A stretch of 64,000 nucleotides of DNA, taken from Struthio camelus. Taxonomy: Eukaryota; Chordata; Aves; Struthioniformes; Struthionidae. The notes under the pieces were generated by a model. It was not told where the DNA came from. It saw nothing but the letters and a program-made list of their open reading frames with translations, and searched no databases. Position numbers and translations under genes: made by a program. Shown piece by piece: positions 27,801 to 48,621 of the stretch (position 1 is the first letter of the stretch; every line of letters begins with the position of its first letter). The stretch spans positions 22,937,068 through 23,001,067 of the forward strand of contig NC_090952.1 in NCBI RefSeq assembly GCF_040807025.1, read 5' to 3'.

Positions 27801-30800
27801 ATAGCACAATTTGTTAGCTGCATAAAAGTGAGGACTGTAGTCCTACATCTGTACAGTAACAACCCTTTCCCCCACCACCACTTTTTTAAAGGGATAATTA
27901 TCTCTACTGGAACATATATTTGGGTATACTTCTAGAAGAGGATGTCCTCCTATGACCCCAGCACAGAGATGAGACAGTCATATCCAGTGATACATTCTTT
28001 CTTGCTCATGTAACAATCATTCCTCTAAAGCTATGCCATGTAACATTCATTTTCTGTACAGACAAAAATTGATTCTAGATGTGACAGCTACTCTGGCAGA
28101 GCATCCACATGACAGCTAACATACATTATTTGCACAGCTCTTCAGAGTTATACAGTACGAGCCTTCTGAGCACTCACTAGAAGACGTAACCATTGCCATG
28201 TATGAAGATTCCCCCACAAAAAAGCTGATCTTTTTCTTTTCTGTTGACTTTGCTAAAACCACTTCCCATGTACTAGCTAGCTTCCATCACAATATATCAG
28301 TATTTGTTTAACCTAAACACAACTTTCCCCATAGCCCTACAATGTAACATCCCATGCAAAGTACTATAGCTGAACACCTAAGTAAAACAGGTTATTCAAC
28401 CTATAGACCATTTTCAATGGCCTTCTTCCTAGGCAGCCTGGGGAGTAAGACCTGGGAGCAGACTGTAGGCAGACTTGTTGTGCATACATAGCAGTTGATC
28501 TGCACATGCATGATAAACGCAGCACTTCCAAGAAGCATCAGACCTACTGAATACAAATAAATCAACTGCACTGCATATGAGCAGTAAGTCATGTAGCAGA
28601 GCAGACAGCTCTTCCTCTCACGGAGGAAATGAGCATGGTCCCTCATCCTGGGAGGAATAAAACTGAGCATCACTATTATATGAAACAGCACTAGTTCACC
28701 AAGCAACTCCAGGGATGACTGATACACCTCAAGCTGTTGTCAATATAATTCCCTCCCCTGTCACAGCTGTGTTTGATATTTTCCAGCCACCTGGGAAAAT
28801 CCAGAGGAATCTGGCTTGTAATCTGAGCTACATAACTCTTGCAACTAGAACGTAGCGCTTACTTCTAGAGGTTCATTGGAAAGCTTCTATCTCAAAGCAA
28901 TGAAAGAAGGTCTTGCCCACAGATATATCTTAGTTGTATGGACAGAGAATTAGTAAGTTCAAGGAGGAATACACACAAAACTTATTTCAGAAAAAAAAAA
29001 AAAAACACTCATATATCCAAAACTTTTATATGCCATCAATATAGCTTCATCTATATTGGTCAAGAACTCTATATGAAAAATTTTGTTATGGCGTAGCTGT
29101 GAGAACCTGCATACAGAAGAAGCATTTGGTTTTGTCAGTGTCCATGTTCTGATGTTTACAAAAACATAAGTTTTCTTTTCCTGAGACAGAACAGAACAAT
29201 AAAACTCTAAATGAAATTACAACTACTATACTAAATTTATGAAGTTCCACCACTTACATTTATAACACAGGCATCTTTAACTCTACCATCTGGAGTAACA
29301 AAACATCCTATTGGAAATCCTGGATTACAGTATTTTTGTCCATCTTCTACGTCATAGCACCACGTTACGGGCATGTTATCAATAATCCTGGACAGAAAAC
29401 ATGAAGAACAGGTCCTCAGAAAAAAACCTACCTTATTGCATACTGACATTTTTACACTCATGTAATGCATATAGCCTTCATTAGTGTCCACAAGATGCAC
29501 GGTAGAGGACAACTATTCGATAGAAGAAAGTCACCACCTAGAAAATAACTAATAGGATGTAAACAACTGAACGGCAGAAAAAGAAAGTCCAAGCACAGAT
29601 CGTAACTTACCAGTGATGTTGATAATTCAACTGCATTCCTTTCTTCAAAAAAGCCAGTTTATTTTTGTCAACATTGTTTTCTGGGTCGTATGATCTTGTA
29701 CAAACTTTCTTGCATGTTTCTGCCTTATTAAAAGTGAACTGTTACAAAAGGCAACAAAAAGAGTAACTTCAGTTTTGCTTCAAAAATATCTTTTTAGTCT
29801 TACGTTTAATATAAAGCTTACTTTTTTGAGAAGTTTCTCTTCCTTGCTATAAAAATTTTGAAGCCAGAATTTCTCACACAACTTTAACTTAAATTTCAAG
29901 AATTCTGTATATCCAGCATCAGCATTCTCCTTTCACATTGCTAAAAATCTCTATAAAAGGCCAGTAAGTTATATTCAGATAAGCCTTGAAGACAAAAACT
30001 GGGAATTAGTAGAAGAGGTATTGCTTTTCTCTTCAGTTTGTTTCATTTTGATAGTTCCATCAGGTGCTACACCAGGCTTTTAACAATACTCTTTGAATGT
30101 TTAGTGTTAATTTTAGCTGCATTTCCCCATGATGACTAAGTTACTAGATAACGCTGCCAAAACGCAACATGTTGCACACAACATCTGTGCTTCGAGTGCA
30201 GGCACTTCCTAACACAAAGGTGTTCACACATGCGTATCAAACTCGCATTCAAAAAACTGGTTTGAGTTTAGCTGTCAGTGAGCTAACGTTAAACATGATT
30301 GAAAATTCTAACATAGTAAAGGCCTAAGTGGTAACAATAACAAAGCATTTTTAAATTACTGTAGTGTACAGCCATTTCAAATAAGTAATTGTTCGAAAAC
30401 TTAACAGTCTATTCAATGGTTACCTAACACAAATGGCCCATCATGCTACATACTTAAAAGCGCCTTATGGCCCGCAGTCATAAGATTAAGACTGCATTAG
30501 CTCAAGAAGTCAGGGAAGAAGAGACTTCTAAGAGCAGTTTACACATGGGAAGAGGCATCACCTCCCTAACAGTCCTACGAAAAGATGTAACTATTGCACA
30601 GTCCCTATTTGACTGAGCGGCAGTAGGCTCAAATTCTGCTGCCTCATTTCCTCAGAGAGATTTGGATTATCTAGCAACCCTCACACACAAACACAGCCAA
30701 GTTCTCAGTTTCCCCAGCAAATCCCAGCCTGGAAACTGCACTTGAACAACATACAGCTTTCAAGCATTTCATAAGCCACAGTCTGACTGTATCAGTAATT

Positions 30801-33562
30801 TTCCCCAAATTGATTTTAATTGGCCAGTATTTGAAAGATGCTACTTTTGGTCATTGTTAATGCAATGCGTGAGAAGCAAGAATATTTTATACCTGATCTA
30901 TAAAATGCTTCCATAATTTTGTTTTATAGAAGATATCAAGTGACATGCATCAACAATGAAAAAATTAGTTTTAGACAACAGAAGTTAATTGTAAGCAAGC
31001 AAATAGAGGTTGGAGATGGACCCCAATTTAGCTACCCCTTCTCACCCTGGAAGTTGCACAACCAAACTGTAGAAGAAACAAGCGCTTGAGCCACCAGCTT
31101 ACAGCCTCTTGTATTAAGAGTTAACAATCTAACGATTTCAGATTACCTAACACACTAGTCTAAGCCCAGTTGTTCAAAAGCTTTTTCACGTACAGTCTAG
31201 CTGGATTTCTCTAACACAGAGGATTAGGAGAGAAGAATGATTACTGACTCAGCTGCCTAACTTTAACTAGCCATCATAAGATGCCTTTGGGGTGAGGGTT
31301 TTTTTTGGGGGGGGGGGGGAGGGGGAGGGAAAGTGTTTTTATTACAGAGATAGAAAATCATCAACTCTTCAGTTACATCCTGAGGCAAGATTACAGACAT
31401 CAAAATGACAAAATGATAGCTATCAAGTTTAAACAGGATCATGTTCAAGGATAAGATAACCTTATATGGAGATGATGCTATTCTCTCCCCAAACAGTACT
31501 TGTCCAAGATTTTCTGACGGCCTTTTTTCTTCTGTATCTTGACAGAAGTCAAAACTGGAAAAAAGTGTAACAGATCACCTTTAATTGATAGGTAACTCTA
31601 AATATCAGCCTAAATCAATTTCTTGAGTTATATCCTTAACATGGCATTCCTCATGCTTCTTTCGTTGCATCAGCCATCGTTAGTAAAAATTTGTCTCCCT
31701 ATGCAAATAAGTTTGGCATTTGCTATACTGAAACATTTCTATTTTGATATCAATTTTGCCCAAGGCGCATCATAACTAAAGTGTTTTTAACAGAACTCAC
31801 GATGTTTAATCCAAGCACCCTTTTCAACTGACAATTTAAACAAGGCCGAGGACTGTTCTCTCCTCTTACCAAAAATAAAAAAAATAAAAAAAATCCAAAC
31901 AAACCCACACACAGAAAAAGAACTAATCCCCCTTTCTTAATGGAGTTTTTATAAATAATATTTAACATGAAACATGTTCCAAAGAAGGGAAGTACTTTTA
32001 ACATTAACATGTAATATTTCAAGATGCTATTCACTGACTCTTTTCTGCTATGTATACTCTGAAACGGCTGAATACGGGAGAAGGTTACCATTCCGGATCT
32101 TCACTATTTACACATATGTAGCAGTAGGTTATGAAAAAAGAAGTCCACTTGTCACTGGTGAATAAGTATCTGTCCTCAGTGTGCAGACCTAAATTCATTG
32201 GCTTCCATAAAGTTTAATGCAAGCAGGAACAGTGTTGGCTTCTTTGAGCTACTCCCCAGTCTTTCTGCCACTGTTGTTCACTGCTGCGTTACACACGGTA
32301 AGAGCTACAACACTGCCAAGTTTCTCTCTTCTCTACGCTCAACAGCAAGACTCACAATCATAATGGTTACGTATCATTGTTTAGTAAGCCTACAACTAAT
32401 CCCAAAGGCAGGTAACAGTTTTCACAGGCAAGAATCACAAAGAAAAAGCATTCAAGAATTAGATATAGAGCTTTCAGGAAAAAGGAGAGTAACAAAGACT
32501 TTTCTTCTGATTTCTTCTCTTTGCCACAAACGAGGAACACAAAGCTCCTACCTTCCTAGACCTGATGAACAGGAAGGACTTTTAAATGCGCCAGTCTACA
32601 TACACTAAATCCAAAACCGGGCTCAAAAAAGGCGCCCGTTAGAAACCCACTAAGAAGCCTCCTCTTTACCAAAAGGGGAAGGGCGAGGATGATCAGGAGG
32701 CAGAGGAAACAGCCCTCTCAGCCTTTGCACCCTCTTGTATTTCATTCCTGCCGCTGAGCGCTGGGTTTACTCTTCTATTCGTACACCCACAACAACATTT
32801 TCAACACACATACGCGCCACGTCAAGTTATGAATTACTATCGCTTTCAGGACAGAAAACGTGCTTTTTTCCCCCCCGGATCGTGAGGTACTTACGCGTCG
32901 TACTCGTAGGGCAGAACCGATTCGACCGAGTCCAGCCTGTTCACAAAGAGCTCGATCAGGGACTGAAACGTGGGGAAGAGAAGGGGAGGGGAAAAAAAAG
33001 AAAGTATGAAAATACGAGTAACAGATGCGCAGCATACACGGAACGTATCACTAGCTGGCACGACGGTAAATAACGAAGCGTAAGAGAGGCCGCTTCACCG
33101 CACGCGGCCGTTACCACAGAGCTCTGACAGGCCCCGACGGCCGCGGCCACGCCGGAGCCGCCCTCGCACGGCAGCGGGAGGCGGCAGCTCCTCCCGCCCG
33201 GCCCGCGAAGAAGGAAGCGCCCCTGAGCGACCCGGCTGGCGCTGACTGGAAATTTAAGGGGCAGAAGGAGTTGTTGCCCTCCGACGCCGGAGCTCGGGGT
33301 GCTACGATGGACCGGGCAGCAAGGGAGAAGGGGGGAGGCTGACTTCGCGGAGCAGCGGCTGCCCCTGAGATGGGGCCACACGGGGAGGGCGGTACTCGGC
33401 GGCCTCCCCCCTCGGCACGGCGGGGCCTCCCGTGAGGGCTCTCACCTTGCAGCCCTCGGTCTCCTTGCCCTCCCCGCAGAAGCTGACGGGCGCCAAGCCG
33501 GGCAGGTAGAAGGCAGCGCAGAGAGGGACCACCAGCAAGAGGCCGGCCGCCAGCAGCCTCAT
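6804..33562 (-). CDS. TM9SF2-like: TM9SF2-like transmembrane 9 superfamily protein (16 exons, 3' end not located)
   Basis: This is a nonaspanin, a family of endosome/Golgi membrane proteins with a signal peptide, a large luminal domain and nine C-terminal membrane segments. Exons in transcript order: 33446-33562, 32895-32962, 31461-31554, 29611-29738, 29258-29387, 26851-26978, 24498-24609, 21660-21739, 20062-20170, 15724-15856, 14051-14170, 13818-13875, 9883-10042, 9170-9321, 7565-7676, 6804-6975. Every junction has AG/GT and matching phase, with no stop or frameshift over 1873 nt (about 624 residues). The start is the ATG opening [20 protein letters not shown], a signal peptide followed by the family motif FYLPGLAP. 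Other landmarks are [12 protein letters not shown]-type luminal sequence in exon 2, [14 protein letters not shown] in exon 5, [14 protein letters not shown] in exon 8, [11 protein letters not shown] in exon 10, and GTPAGYV in exon 11. Membrane segments run from exons 8-9 to 16. The exon 12 donor is GTTAGT, a less usual form. Exons 6-7 diverge most from TM9SF2 as I remember it, so this is probably a paralog rather than TM9SF2 itself. The roughly 20-codon terminal exon, which carries the KxD-type tail in relatives, is missing from the model. Confidence 0.93.
18474..18517 (+). repeat. G-rich tract with T run (TM9SF2-like intron 9)
   Basis: Runs of G8, G4, T11, G8 and G6 occur within 44 bases. 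Four G-runs are enough to form a G-quadruplex on the plus strand, which is the template strand of the host gene. The tract is intronic between exons at 15724-15856 and 20062-20170. Homopolymer lengths may carry sequencing error. Confidence 0.75.
20725..20783 (+). repeat. Compound microsatellite A(17)-(CA)n-G(15)
   Basis: A 17-base A run is followed by a CA dinucleotide tract and a 15-base G run. It lies in TM9SF2-like intron 8, between exons 8 and 9. It creates spurious proline- and phenylalanine-rich reading frames on the minus strand, which are not genes. Confidence 0.85.
24647..24675. repeat. (GT)n-(AC)n self-complementary microsatellite next to TM9SF2-like exon 7
   Basis: A GT run passes directly into an AC run, so the tract is largely its own reverse complement. 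On the transcribed minus strand it reads mainly as UG repeats, followed by a T-rich tract and the CTTAG acceptor of exon 7 (24498-24609). The repeat ends about 38 nt upstream of that exon. Confidence 0.85.
31289..31330 (+). repeat. T-run plus G-rich tract (TM9SF2-like intron 3)
   Basis: A short T run is followed by 13 G, then A-separated runs of G5 and G3. It is intronic between exons 3 and 4 of the TM9SF2-like gene and lies on the template strand. It is potentially G-quadruplex forming. Confidence 0.75.
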
Positions 33563-33890
33563 CTTCCGGCCTGAGCGGGCGAAGGTAGCATGAGCCCCGA
33601 CGGCAGCCGCGACACCCACCCCCCCGGCCAGCGGCTTGCGAAGGCGGCCTTAGCCGAGGCGGAGGCCGGTAGCGGCGGCGTCACAACGGCGCAGGGGCCG
33701 CGGCGCCTGCGCGCTGAAGGGGTGAAGCCATAGGCGCCATCTTGGGGCAGGGCGTCCTGAAGGCGCGGCGGCGCTTCTCCTCACGGGGGCGGCCGTTGGC
33801 TGCCGGCCGTTGGGGCGGGCTGTTGCCGCCCCCTCGGCGGGGAGGTGGCTGTCCCTTTCTGCCACGCTCCCGCGTGTCCCTGTCACCTCC
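33090..33890 (-). promoter_or_regulatory. CpG-island promoter of the TM9SF2-like gene
   Basis: GC content and CpG density rise sharply against the AT-rich flanks. The island covers exon 1, the start codon at 33562 and the upstream DNA. There is no TATA box in the expected place, which fits a housekeeping promoter. A CCGGAAG ETS-type site (33563-33569, minus) directly abuts the ATG, and a YY1-type site lies about 170 bp upstream. The next gene, RBMX, is divergent and starts about 4.6 kb away, so this is not a shared bidirectional core promoter. Confidence 0.8.
33733..33745 (-). promoter_or_regulatory. YY1-type site in the TM9SF2-like promoter
   Basis: The minus strand reads CCAAGATGGCGCC, matching the AAGATGGCGGC-type YY1 motif except near its end. 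Its position upstream of the ATG, in the direction of transcription, is typical of YY1 sites near housekeeping start sites. Binding itself is inferred. Confidence 0.5.
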
Positions 33891-33899
33891 GTCCTTGCT

Positions 33900-36800
33900 C
33901 TTCCTCCCAAGCATGGCTCTTACTCCTCTGCTCTCACCCTGTCTCCCCCTCCCCCCGCACCTAACACTCGGCTACGCTCTGTGGTATTCTTTATTTCTAT
34001 CTAGTTTCGTGGTAAATCCTGAGGTTTTTTCCCCAAAGTCCCCTCTGGCGACTCTCGGCCAGAAGAGGCTGCAAAGCCTATTGGAGAGGTTGGCAAATAC
34101 AAGCCATGGCTAGAAGCTGAGCATCCTGGCGAGACCGATGCTCATACTGACGCGTTAGACTAAAAGCGTTGCTGTCAACGCAGAGCAGACAACACCTCTA
34201 CCTTCCTCTCTGTATTTCCCACTTAGAAGCTGCTGCCTCTCCAGTTTCTCACCTACCCCCGACATTACATTTGCATTACCCATGCAAAACCACCATGTAA
34301 AACCGTTTTACCCAACTCCTTAGGCAGTAGCGAGCTGCCCTTTCCATAGGACAGCACCAGGCGAACGAAGGGGAGACAGTAATTCTTGTATTTCTTTTCA
34401 GCTAAACCTAGAGAAATTGAGCGGTCACTTCAGGCAAAGCTCAGATATGGGTTAGAGACTTGCGATCCTATATTGCTAAACTACAGATGGCCACAATTAG
34501 ATCCCAAATAGGTGACTGGGGAAAAGCAGGTCATGGAGTTGCAGTATGGAAACAGTGGACAAAATCTGTGCCAGCAGCTATTGGTTTATGCTGCTCTGAT
34601 CCACTCGTCTTGAGGTTCATGCACAAAAGGTATTGAATTTCTATAAATATCTATGAATTGGTAGCTGTCCAGAGGATTGATCTTTGTGCAGACTGTCATG
34701 GAAGTATATCTATCTGAACTGACTGAACTGATTTATGTTCAAACTGAGCTTGCTAGAAGATCGAGTTGTTTGATGAAAATATGCAGCCAGGTATGAGGGA
34801 GATCCATACGACTGCACTTCAGATGAAAAGGTTCACAGTTTAAATCCAACTCTGTCGTTAATCACCACAGGGTCCATTCGAGAGTGACGTTGTAGGTGAA
34901 AGCTACAAAAAAACCTGCATAAAGTGGTCTTGTCATGGAAATGTTGTCTCTCTCTCCTGTTTCCGTCTAGAGTGTTCGTTTTTATGGTTGTTAGTGAAAA
35001 GGCATGAAATGATCTGTTGTTTGTATGTATGCGGGTTTGTCAGTAATTTACTTGATTGCATTTTTCTACTCTTAAAAACACAACGAAAACTCTCTAATCT
35101 ATAGGAATGCAAGCAGTGTTGAAGAACAAGTAATCTATACTGGTTAGATAGGAATTGTCTCCCATGTAAAGGCTGTTGAGGTTTTCCTTGAATCTGTTTC
35201 CTTGGCTCTTCCTTCTAAGTCTGTTTCCTATTTTGTAGGGGCCAACATTAGGACTTAACTACTATCTTAATTTCCCATCAGAAGAATCAAAGTTGGGAAC
35301 TGATCTGCAAAAGAAGCTGTCGCGGCTCTGTATTCTTGACCTTCTTACTTAATTGAGCATTACTGGTAAGTTTCCATTCAGATTTCAGCTTGTCTCCTGA
35401 AGATTTTGGAAAATTTTCTACAAAATACAAAGTTGAAAAAAGGAGGGGAGAGGGAGAAATTAAATATCCTCTATGAAAAAGATGTATCTCACTGACCTTG
35501 GAGCAAGACCATACATAAACTGTGTAATGGAGTATAGAGAAATACCGTTCCAATTTGCAATGTACATGGAAACAAAATTTTCATGAGAAGCATGATGAAG
35601 ATATCTTTTAGAGTAAATGATGGAAGAATTTGGCCCTAACAAAACTAGGGCAGCCATGTTCAAATGCCACATCTTGTAATTATTTTGCTGCTAATCACAT
35701 CTAGCTACATGTACTGTACTTGTTAACAGAATGTTAAAATAATTAAGCTTAGCATTACCAATGAGGTATTGTACTCTTTTAATCGGAAGAGAAAAAAAGA
35801 GAGCTGAGTTTGCATTGGCTTTTATTTCCAGTTACCTGGCAGGTGGTCAGCGAACATACCAGTACATAGAATTATACAGAGGGACTTCATACGTAGGACG
35901 GGGACTATCTTTAGCATGTTTCTTACAGTGACTAATAATTCACTTTTTTTCACTACCTATTTCAACCAGGGAAACTATGAAGTTTAATTTTTTGTTTTTT
36001 TTGCATTGAAACTGGAATTTGAACCTATTTTTCACATTATAACTGGATGAGTATCTGGCTATGCCAGTCTTCAGTCTCTGCAATGCTATCACGTGCAGTG
36101 CCCTCGCACATCCTCACAGGAGGTCCTCTTTTCCTTTTCCCACGCACAATACTAGCATCCACAACCTCTTAGCATCTAGGCTGGAAAGGTGATTCTCTTT
36201 TAAGAGCACACTGCAGTCCAGAGAAATATTTGTATACCTTCTTTTGTATTCTCAACAGGTCTATGAGGTAACGTTGCCTTCTGCTCTCACTAATACATGG
36301 AGCTGCTGAGTGTCTGTAACTGAACAGAGGAGACTGAAAAACCGAAGAATAGAGTCTGATGTTCTCTGATCGGGGTATGCAAATTATGAAGCCCTGTGAC
36401 TGTAACTCCACTGGGCAGTACTCATTAAGAGGCTACATATTCTGTGCAACCCCTCAGAAAGCAAAGTCTGAAGAATACCACAAAGGAGAATAGAAATCAC
36501 AGAGGAGCGAGCAATGCCTCTCCCATGCATTAAGCGAATAAGGTAATACGCTGGTGGACCATTTTCTTTGTCTCCTATGCCTGTAAGACAACATGGCCTA
36601 GGAAACTGAGACATCATTTCCGAGTGCTTCAACCCTACCCACCTCCTCCAGCTCCTCCATGCAGCTGGGGCAAATAACAGTGTGGGAGGGGGTTAGAAGG
36701 GCACTAGGTGTAGATGGAAGGGCAACATTTTCTTAATACCTCCCAGCTATGATATCTGCAGGGAAAGGGATCCTAGTACGTGCAGGTGAGAGCCTGAAAA

Positions 36801-37890
36801 GGTACTAGGCAGCACTGCTTACTATACAGCACAGATACCCTTTGAAGAGCCCTAGAAAAGCCACTTGGTGACCTGAGACAGCTGATGCAGGTGCAGAATA
36901 GGAACATGAGGGGTCTGCAGAGACAGCTCCTCAGACCACACAGACATCCTCAGCACAGCAACCCGCAGGAATGCACGAGGACTGGCCCCTGGCATCCTCT
37001 TACTCACACCTGGGATCAAGAGCTTCACTCGAGTTTCTCTTCTAAGTCTCCCGGTTAATATTAATGGGACTTCAGCAAGGGAACAAGGCGCATTAAGTAA
37101 TTTACCTACAATACATCCTGGCATTGTTCCCTCACTGCACAAGGATGAGCTAGGAGCTACATTAATTCCTGAAACGTTCTAGGAACCTGCAATTCCTTCG
37201 ACTTTGCATCCTGTAGAAATTAAGGGTCTTACAAAGAATGAGAATAGGTGTTATGTTTAGGTACTGGCTACCAGTTTTCAGTGACAGTATTCACAGTGCA
37301 TATTGATTTTCTGTAAAAAGGTGAAGAATGGAGAAAGACAGACTTGCAAAAAAAAAAGCAATTCTGCTTAAAAACCACACAAAGGAAAACACAATCGGAC
37401 AACTTCCCGTTTGTTGTCAGTTACTTTTAAGAAGACATCTGAAAAATCTGGTTTTGCTTTTAAATTAAAAGATTAAGTGCTATGTAGACGGGGTAACTCC
37501 AAGAGCTTAAGCCTTGTTGAGTGACTAATATCAGTTCAGCCAACATATAATTTAAAACAATGAAAACAGCAATTTTCTATATCCACAGATCTCCTCCTAA
37601 CTTTCCCATTTTCCGCTATCAAGTTTAGTCAATAAAAGAAAGTAGCCGCAATTGAATTTCATGTATAATTTAAAATGAGATAGTTTGAAGTGACATACAT
37701 TGCTTGTAACACTAAGTTTTGCAATAGTTTAGCTAAGCTTATTTCAATTTACTATCAGTCTCCTAGAAAGCAGTATTGACAGGCACATTAATTAAAATCA
37801 ACTACAACTGCCTTGAGAGTGTTTTAGCTAAACTGCGGTAATCTCCTGCACAGATACTTCCACAAGACTAAACTGGCCCTGGCGGGAGTT
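33900..37890. other. Intergenic region between divergent TM9SF2-like and RBMX genes
   Basis: About 4 kb with ordinary base composition and no reading frame resembling a known protein. Frames of 80-100 codons (for example minus strand 36852-37142) lack splice-flanked exon structure or recognisable motifs. I see no RNA gene here. Confidence 0.55.
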
Positions 37891-38177
37891 ATTTTGCATC
37901 CAAAGTGAAGTAACCGCTGCTTTGGGGGCCCAGTTCGGGAGCAGGGCAAGGACAGCGAGGGAGCCGAAGCGCCTCGCGGCTGAGAGGCCCGGAGACAAAA
38001 GAGAAGCCCCGCTCCGCGGCAGGACGCCTCTCCCGGCTAGGCTGACAAACCCACGCTGCCCGTTTATCGCGCCCCGTCCCCACGCAGGACGCGGAGCTCC
38101 CGCCCGCCGCCCTCCCGCACCTGCGGAGGCAGCGGCCGCCGCCGCCGCCGCCTGCATCCGGGGCTCCAGCCGGCCGG

Positions 38178-38185
38178 TGACGTCA
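38178..38185 (+). promoter_or_regulatory. RBMX: Consensus CRE in the RBMX promoter
   Basis: A perfect palindromic TGACGTCA lies four bases upstream of the TATA box. This is the canonical binding site for CREB/ATF factors. Full palindrome and core-promoter position make it a strong candidate for a working element; regulation by cAMP is inferred. Confidence 0.7.
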
Positions 38186-38189
38186 GCGG

Positions 38190-38195
38190 TATAAA
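38190..38195 (+). promoter_or_regulatory. RBMX: TATA box of RBMX
   Basis: TATAAA occurs within a very GC-rich context. Transcription should start about 25-35 bases downstream, near the pyrimidine-rich TTCGCTCTCATT at 38212-38223. A TATA box inside a CpG island suggests a focused start site. Confidence 0.75.
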
Positions 38196-38215
38196 GGCCC
38201 GCAGCGCCTTTGTTC

Positions 38216-38252
38216 GCTCTCATTGCGCAGTTGCAGTTCGGTCGGAGCGGAG
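38216..38252 (+). other. RBMX: RBMX noncoding first exon (5' UTR)
   Basis: The segment downstream of the TATA box ends at GGAG followed by the donor GTGAGC at 38253. The next exon begins at 39685 after TTTTAACAG, 17 bases before the start codon. The 5' boundary is estimated from the TATA position and is uncertain by several bases. Intron 1 is about 1.4 kb. Confidence 0.6.
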
Positions 38253-38526
38253 GTGAGCGCTGCGGCGCGCGGCGAGCAGGCCGGGGGCTCCGGGGCGGTG
38301 GGAAGCGGAGCCCCGCCGGGTTGGGTGCCGCGGAAGGCGGCAGCGTGGCGGAAAGGCCCGGCCTGTGGGTGAGGGAGCTGCGCTTTGCGCGCATGCTGCC
38401 TTGGGCCCGAGGCCGGGCGCGGCGGAGCCAGGCCTGCGCCCCTGGTTGCCTGCCCCTGTGCCGGCTGGAAAGAATAGCATGGCTGTGGCGGGGCGCGGGG
38501 GGGGTCCCAGTCGCGTGAGGCGCCGT

Positions 38527-38740
38527 GGCCGCCATTTTAGGTGCGGGGGTTCTCCTCGGGGCCCCGCCGCATGGTCCTCTTTCTCCATGAGGAGGACAAA
38601 GAGGCGGCGGCGGCGGCCTGCTCTTGAGGGCCGGGCGGATAGTTCGAAGCGGGGTTGAGGCGCGCGGTCTGGTTCGCGCCGAGGCGATGGGCCGGCGCTG
38701 GCAGGGAGGAGAGTGCCTGCCAGAGGTGGCCGCCATTTTG
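38527..38740 (+). promoter_or_regulatory. RBMX: Two YY1-type sites in RBMX intron 1
   Basis: GGCCGCCATTTT occurs at 38527-38538 and again, followed by G, at 38728-38740. Both match the CCGCCATNTT YY1 motif in the same orientation. They lie a few hundred bases inside the gene, within the CpG island. Their pairing and position suggest an intragenic enhancer-type role, which is inferred. Confidence 0.5.
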
Positions 38741-39650
38741 TGGAGGCGCCTGCAGTCCGCGGAGGGTCTGACGCCCCCCCTCCCCCTTTCTTGCCCCCGT
38801 TCTCCCGACCAGGTGCGGGCCATCCCGGGGGCAGGGACGGGGCCGGCCGCGCGCGCCGCGGCCTCCTCGGCTGCCTGCGCAGCCGGGATGGTTCGGCCCG
38901 CCCCGGGCTCCCGCCGCCCTCGGGGGGCTGCTTTGTCCCTGTGCTCCTTGTGCGCTGAGGGAGTCGCTCGGGCCCTCCTCGTGCGCTTTCCCGCCGCTGG
39001 GCTGGCGCCGTGTGGGTACCGTTGTCCATAGGCGGCAGGCATTTTGCCAGGAGCTTTGAGGTTTTCTTTTCTTTTGTATTTGGCGGGTTCTCCACCCACC
39101 CCGGCCATGGCCTTGCTGTGTAGGACTGCAGTGGTGGGGTGGCGTCCCTTCAGGCTGATATGTGATCTAGGCCAAGATTTTGGTGTGATGTCAGTATATT
39201 TTGAATAATGTAAAGAATCAGCTTAATTTGAAACGTTGATAACAGCTGACTTAAAATTTGCTATTTTGTTTTATCTTGACATAATATTTCTTGATTGATC
39301 TACAGCAGGATTTGTGGGGAGGGCGTGCTAGGTTTATCATTGAGGACAAAAGCAACAGGAACCCTGAAAGGCTTTTCCATGCACCAGTACTATTTGATCT
39401 TAAAACTTGCTGTCTCTGCTTTGGTTCCCTTTTCAAGTAGAAACAGTTAACCTTGAAATAACTTACATAATGTGAAGAAGTAACTGTAGGTACTACTTTG
39501 TCTAGTTGCTTCGTTCTAACAGTTGTTTCTTACTTTGTTCTTTATACCTCAAAGCTCTTAATTGACATCTTGTTCAAGAGAATTGTTTGTATGTTTGAGA
39601 AAAGAAGTTATGTTCCATGGGGCTGTCTGGAAGTCTCTCTTGTAGTGTAA

Positions 39651-48621
<8,971 letters not shown>

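Larger units (their letters stand above)
37905..39040 (+). promoter_or_regulatory. RBMX: CpG island over the RBMX promoter, first exon and intron 1
   Basis: Dense CpG begins abruptly at about 37.9 kb and ends at about 39.0 kb. It spans the CRE and TATA box, the noncoding first exon and most of intron 1. Long open frames on both strands here are a by-product of the GC richness. Confidence 0.85.

Noticed and set aside
32198-32608. 136-codon plus-strand frame inside TM9SF2-like intron 2
   Set aside because: No family resemblance and no promoter or splice context. It is antisense to a well-supported gene and within chance length.
37828-39108. 426-codon minus-strand open frame across the RBMX promoter
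   Set aside because: It is confined to the CpG island, rich in Ala, Arg, Pro and Gly, has no domain, and is overlapped by long frames on the other strand. GC richness removes stop codons.
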